A stretch of 64,000 nt of DNA from Blastococcus sp. TF02-8. Lineage in GTDB: Bacteria; Actinomycetota; Actinomycetes; Mycobacteriales; Geodermatophilaceae. Position 1 is the stretch's first letter; each line of letters opens with the position of its first letter. Shown here piece after piece: positions 62,136-64,000 of this stretch. The notes under the pieces were generated by a model that saw only the letters and a list, made by a program, of their open reading frames with translations, was not told where the DNA came from and made no database searches. Location: the NCBI RefSeq assembly GCF_003319175.1, contig NZ_QOHK01000003.1:1-64000 (forward strand), read 5' to 3'. Made by a program: the position numbers and the translations under genes.

Positions 62136-63857
62136 GTGACCATCACCCGCTCGCCCGGGACGGGGACCGGCGTGGAGCCCGCCCGGGCCCCGGAGCGGGG
62201 CCGTTCCCGGGCGGCCGACCTGCGGCGCCTGCGCAGCGACGTGCGCCGGCGTGCCGGTACCGCCCGGCGGCGGCTCCGCCGCGGGTCGCGCCGGCTGGCC
62301 GCGCGAGCGCTGCGCGCCTGGCGCTCCTCGCTGCAGGTCCGCATCGCGGCCATCACCACGCTGGTCGCCGGCACGGTCGTGGTCATCGTGAGCCTGGTGC
62401 TGTTCAGCCAGATCCGCGACCAGCTGCTCGACGTCAAGCGGCAGGCGGCCATCGACCAGGTGCAGGCCGGTGTCGTCTACGCCCAGAGCGAGGTCACCGG
62501 GATCGCCACGGGTGACACCGCCAGCGTCCGGTCCACCCTGACCCGGACCGTCAACAACCTGCTCGAGCGCGGCGGAGCCGCCGGCGACTTCGACGTCGTC
62601 ATGGTCTACCGGCCGGGCAATCCCGACCGCACCACGACCACCCGGCGTCCGCTGTACGAGGCGCTGCCCGGGGAGCTGCGCGCCGCCGTCGACTCCGGCA
62701 GCCAGGCCTCCAAGTACGACCTGGTGCCCGATGCGTCGGGGGAGCTCCGGCCGACGCTGCTGCTGGGTGCGCCGGTGGTGCGCGACGACCAGGCGCCGGA
62801 CACCATCGAGCTCTACTACGCCTTTCCCCTGCAGCAGGAGCAGGAGAGCCTGTCGCTGATCCGCAGCACCGTGGTCATCAGCGGGGTCGCCCTGACGCTG
62901 CTCGTGGTCGGCATCGCGGTGCTGGTCACCCGGCTGGTCGTCGACCCCGTGCGGCGCGCGGCCGGCACGGCCCAGCGGCTGGCCGAGGGGCAGCTCGAGG
63001 AGCGCATGGCCGTCCGCGGCGAGGACGACCTCGCCCGCCTGGCGACCAGCTTCAACGCCATGGCCGACAGCCTGCAGCGGCAGATCACCCAGCTCGAAGG
63101 CCTCTCCCAGCTGCAGCAGCGCTTCACCTCCGACGTCTCCCACGAGCTGCGCACCCCGCTGACGACGGTCCAGATGGCGGCGGAGGTGCTGCACGAGTCC
63201 CGCGAGGAGTTCGCCCCGCACGTCGCCCGGTCCGCCGAGCTGCTGCGGGCCGAGCTGGACCGCTTCGAGGCGTTGCTCACCGATCTGCTGGAGATCAGCC
63301 GCTACGACGCCGGCGCTGCGGTGCTGGACGCCACGGCCACCGACCTCGGTGTGCTGGTCGGCCGGGTGGTCGACGGGATGGGCGCGCTGGCCCGGCGGCA
63401 CGAGTGCGAGCTGCAGGTGACGCTGCCCGCCGAAGGGGTCCTGGGCGAGGTGGACGCCCGGCGCGTCGAGCGGATCCTGCGCAACCTGGTCGGCAACGCC
63501 ATCGAGCACGGCGCCGGGCACCCGGTGGAGATCACGCTCGCGGCGAACCGCTCGGCGGCCGCGGTGACGGTGCGCGACCACGGGGTCGGGTTGAGCGCGG
63601 GGGAGGCCCAGCACGTCTTCGACCGGTTCTGGCGCGCCGACCCCTCGCGGGTGCGCACCGTCGGCGGCAGCGGCCTGGGACTCTCCATCAGCCTCGAGGA
63701 CGCGCGCCTGCACGGCGGCTGGCTGCAGGTGTGGGGCCAGCCGGGCGCGGGTGCCCAGTTCCGGCTCACCCTGCCGCTCGTGGCCGGCACGGACCTGACG
63801 AGCTCACCGCTGCCGTTGCGGCCGGTGCGGCTGCGTCGTCCGGGAGCGGCGCGATGA
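62136..63857 (+). CDS. mtrB: Sensor histidine kinase MtrB
   Basis: Membrane partner of MtrA. 573 residues. An Arg-rich cytosolic N-terminus leads to a first helix at about 68-90, an extracellular sensor region of about 150 residues, a second helix at about 245-268, and a HAMP domain (VVDPVRRAAGTAQRLAEG). The H-box is FTSDVSHELRTPLTTVQ (His336), followed by NLVGNAIEHGAG (N-box), VRDHGVGLS (G1) and GGSGLGLSI (G2). The GTG start lies 86 bases after mtrA. The stop overlaps lpqB (ATGA). Confidence 0.96.
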   Translation: MTITRSPGTGTGVEPARAPERGRSRAADLRRLRSDVRRRAGTARRRLRRGSRRLAARALRAWRSSLQVRIAAITTLVAGTVVVIVSLVLFSQIRDQLLDVKRQAAIDQVQAGVVYAQSEVTGIATGDTASVRSTLTRTVNNLLERGGAAGDFDVVMVYRPGNPDRTTTTRRPLYEALPGELRAAVDSGSQASKYDLVPDASGELRPTLLLGAPVVRDDQAPDTIELYYAFPLQQEQESLSLIRSTVVISGVALTLLVVGIAVLVTRLVVDPVRRAAGTAQRLAEGQLEERMAVRGEDDLARLATSFNAMADSLQRQITQLEGLSQLQQRFTSDVSHELRTPLTTVQMAAEVLHESREEFAPHVARSAELLRAELDRFEALLTDLLEISRYDAGAAVLDATATDLGVLVGRVVDGMGALARRHECELQVTLPAEGVLGEVDARRVERILRNLVGNAIEHGAGHPVEITLAANRSAAAVTVRDHGVGLSAGEAQHVFDRFWRADPSRVRTVGGSGLGLSISLEDARLHGGWLQVWGQPGAGAQFRLTLPLVAGTDLTSSPLPLRPVRLRRPGAAR

Positions 63858-64000
63858 CCCGCCCGCTGACCCTCGTGGTGGCCCTGTTGGTGACCCTGCT
63901 GACGGTGGCCTCGTGCTCGACGGTGCCCACCAGCTCGCCCACCGTCGAGATCCCTCAGGGCCCGGCGCGGGAGACCGAGGCCGTCGGCATCGAGCCGCTC
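63854..64000 (+). CDS. lpqB: Lipoprotein LpqB, N-terminal fragment
   Basis: The ATG overlaps the mtrB stop (ATGA). The 49 visible residues are a lipoprotein signal peptide (TRPLTLVVALLVTLLTVASCS, lipobox VASC) followed by the Ser/Thr/Pro-rich VPTSSPTVEIPQGPARET. LpqB is the extracytoplasmic modulator of MtrB in actinobacteria; a GerMN and a beta-propeller domain would follow outside the window. Confidence 0.93.
   Translation, partial: MTRPLTLVVALLVTLLTVASCSTVPTSSPTVEIPQGPARETEAVGIEPL

Overview
The window is GC-rich actinobacterial chromosome with almost no non-coding DNA. It shows GTG starts, strong G/C bias at third codon positions, WhiB, MtrAB, F420 biosynthesis, an acyl-CoA carboxylase with an epsilon subunit, LytR_C-type LCP and TIGR03089. 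Gene order follows the conserved actinobacterial block known in Mycobacterium tuberculosis as roughly Rv3244c (lpqB) to Rv3285 (accA3). The differences make a non-mycolate actinobacterium, possibly Geodermatophilaceae (Blastococcus/Modestobacter/Geodermatophilus), the best guess. Those differences are a short FbiB, no tmk between ahcY and mtrA, no sseA between maf and accA3, and inserted sbcDC and LGFP genes. The family-level assignment is inference.

Layout. 1-0.5 kb: the C-terminus of an LGFP-repeat surface protein. 0.57-5 kb (minus): accD-accE-maf-accA3, the acyl-CoA carboxylase, with birA (its biotin ligase) divergent at 5.2 kb, then a PH-domain membrane protein. 6.7-10.8 kb: sbcD-sbcC. 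11-16.5 kb: an acyltransferase and a three-gene surface operon (small anchored protein, 870-aa LGFP-repeat protein, hydrolase lipoprotein). 16.7-19.7 kb: purK-purE and an acyl-CoA dehydrogenase. 19.7-21.4 kb (minus): DUF1028 and TIGR03089 proteins.

21.6-45.9 kb is a large envelope-glycan region. It contains two paralogous multi-pass YfhO/GT-C-like proteins. Between them lies an overlapping run of GtrA, HAD phosphatase, a flippase-like membrane domain fused to an APH-like kinase, a GT2 and a nucleotidyltransferase. Next come an SGNH-fused O-acyltransferase and an LCP ligase, then a mycobacterial-type galactan module: ABC permease and ATPase (Wzm/Wzt), GlfT1, GlfT2 and Glf. A WbbL-like rhamnosyltransferase, ManC, an SDR, an AlkA-like glycosylase and RmlA follow. 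Together these could build, export and ligate a galactofuran-type polymer on a rhamnose-containing linker, plus a second headgroup-type modification.

45.9-64 kb: fbiA-fbiB (F420), whiB, several small conserved genes, DUF3499, phosphomannomutase, Trm112-like protein, SIS-domain protein, DUF808 protein, glpD, manA, a secreted HNH/excalibur lipoprotein, ahcY, and mtrA-mtrB-lpqB (lpqB cut by the window end).

Two organisational habits recur. At least eleven gene junctions are 4-base GTGA/ATGA overlaps, which implies translational coupling. Many operon-first genes (birA, sbcD, the acyl-CoA dehydrogenase, wzm, glf, rmlA, phosphomannomutase, manA) have a TANNNT box 6-9 bases before the start codon and no Shine-Dalgarno, as expected for leaderless mRNAs. 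No tRNA, rRNA, insertion sequence, prophage or CRISPR array was seen.
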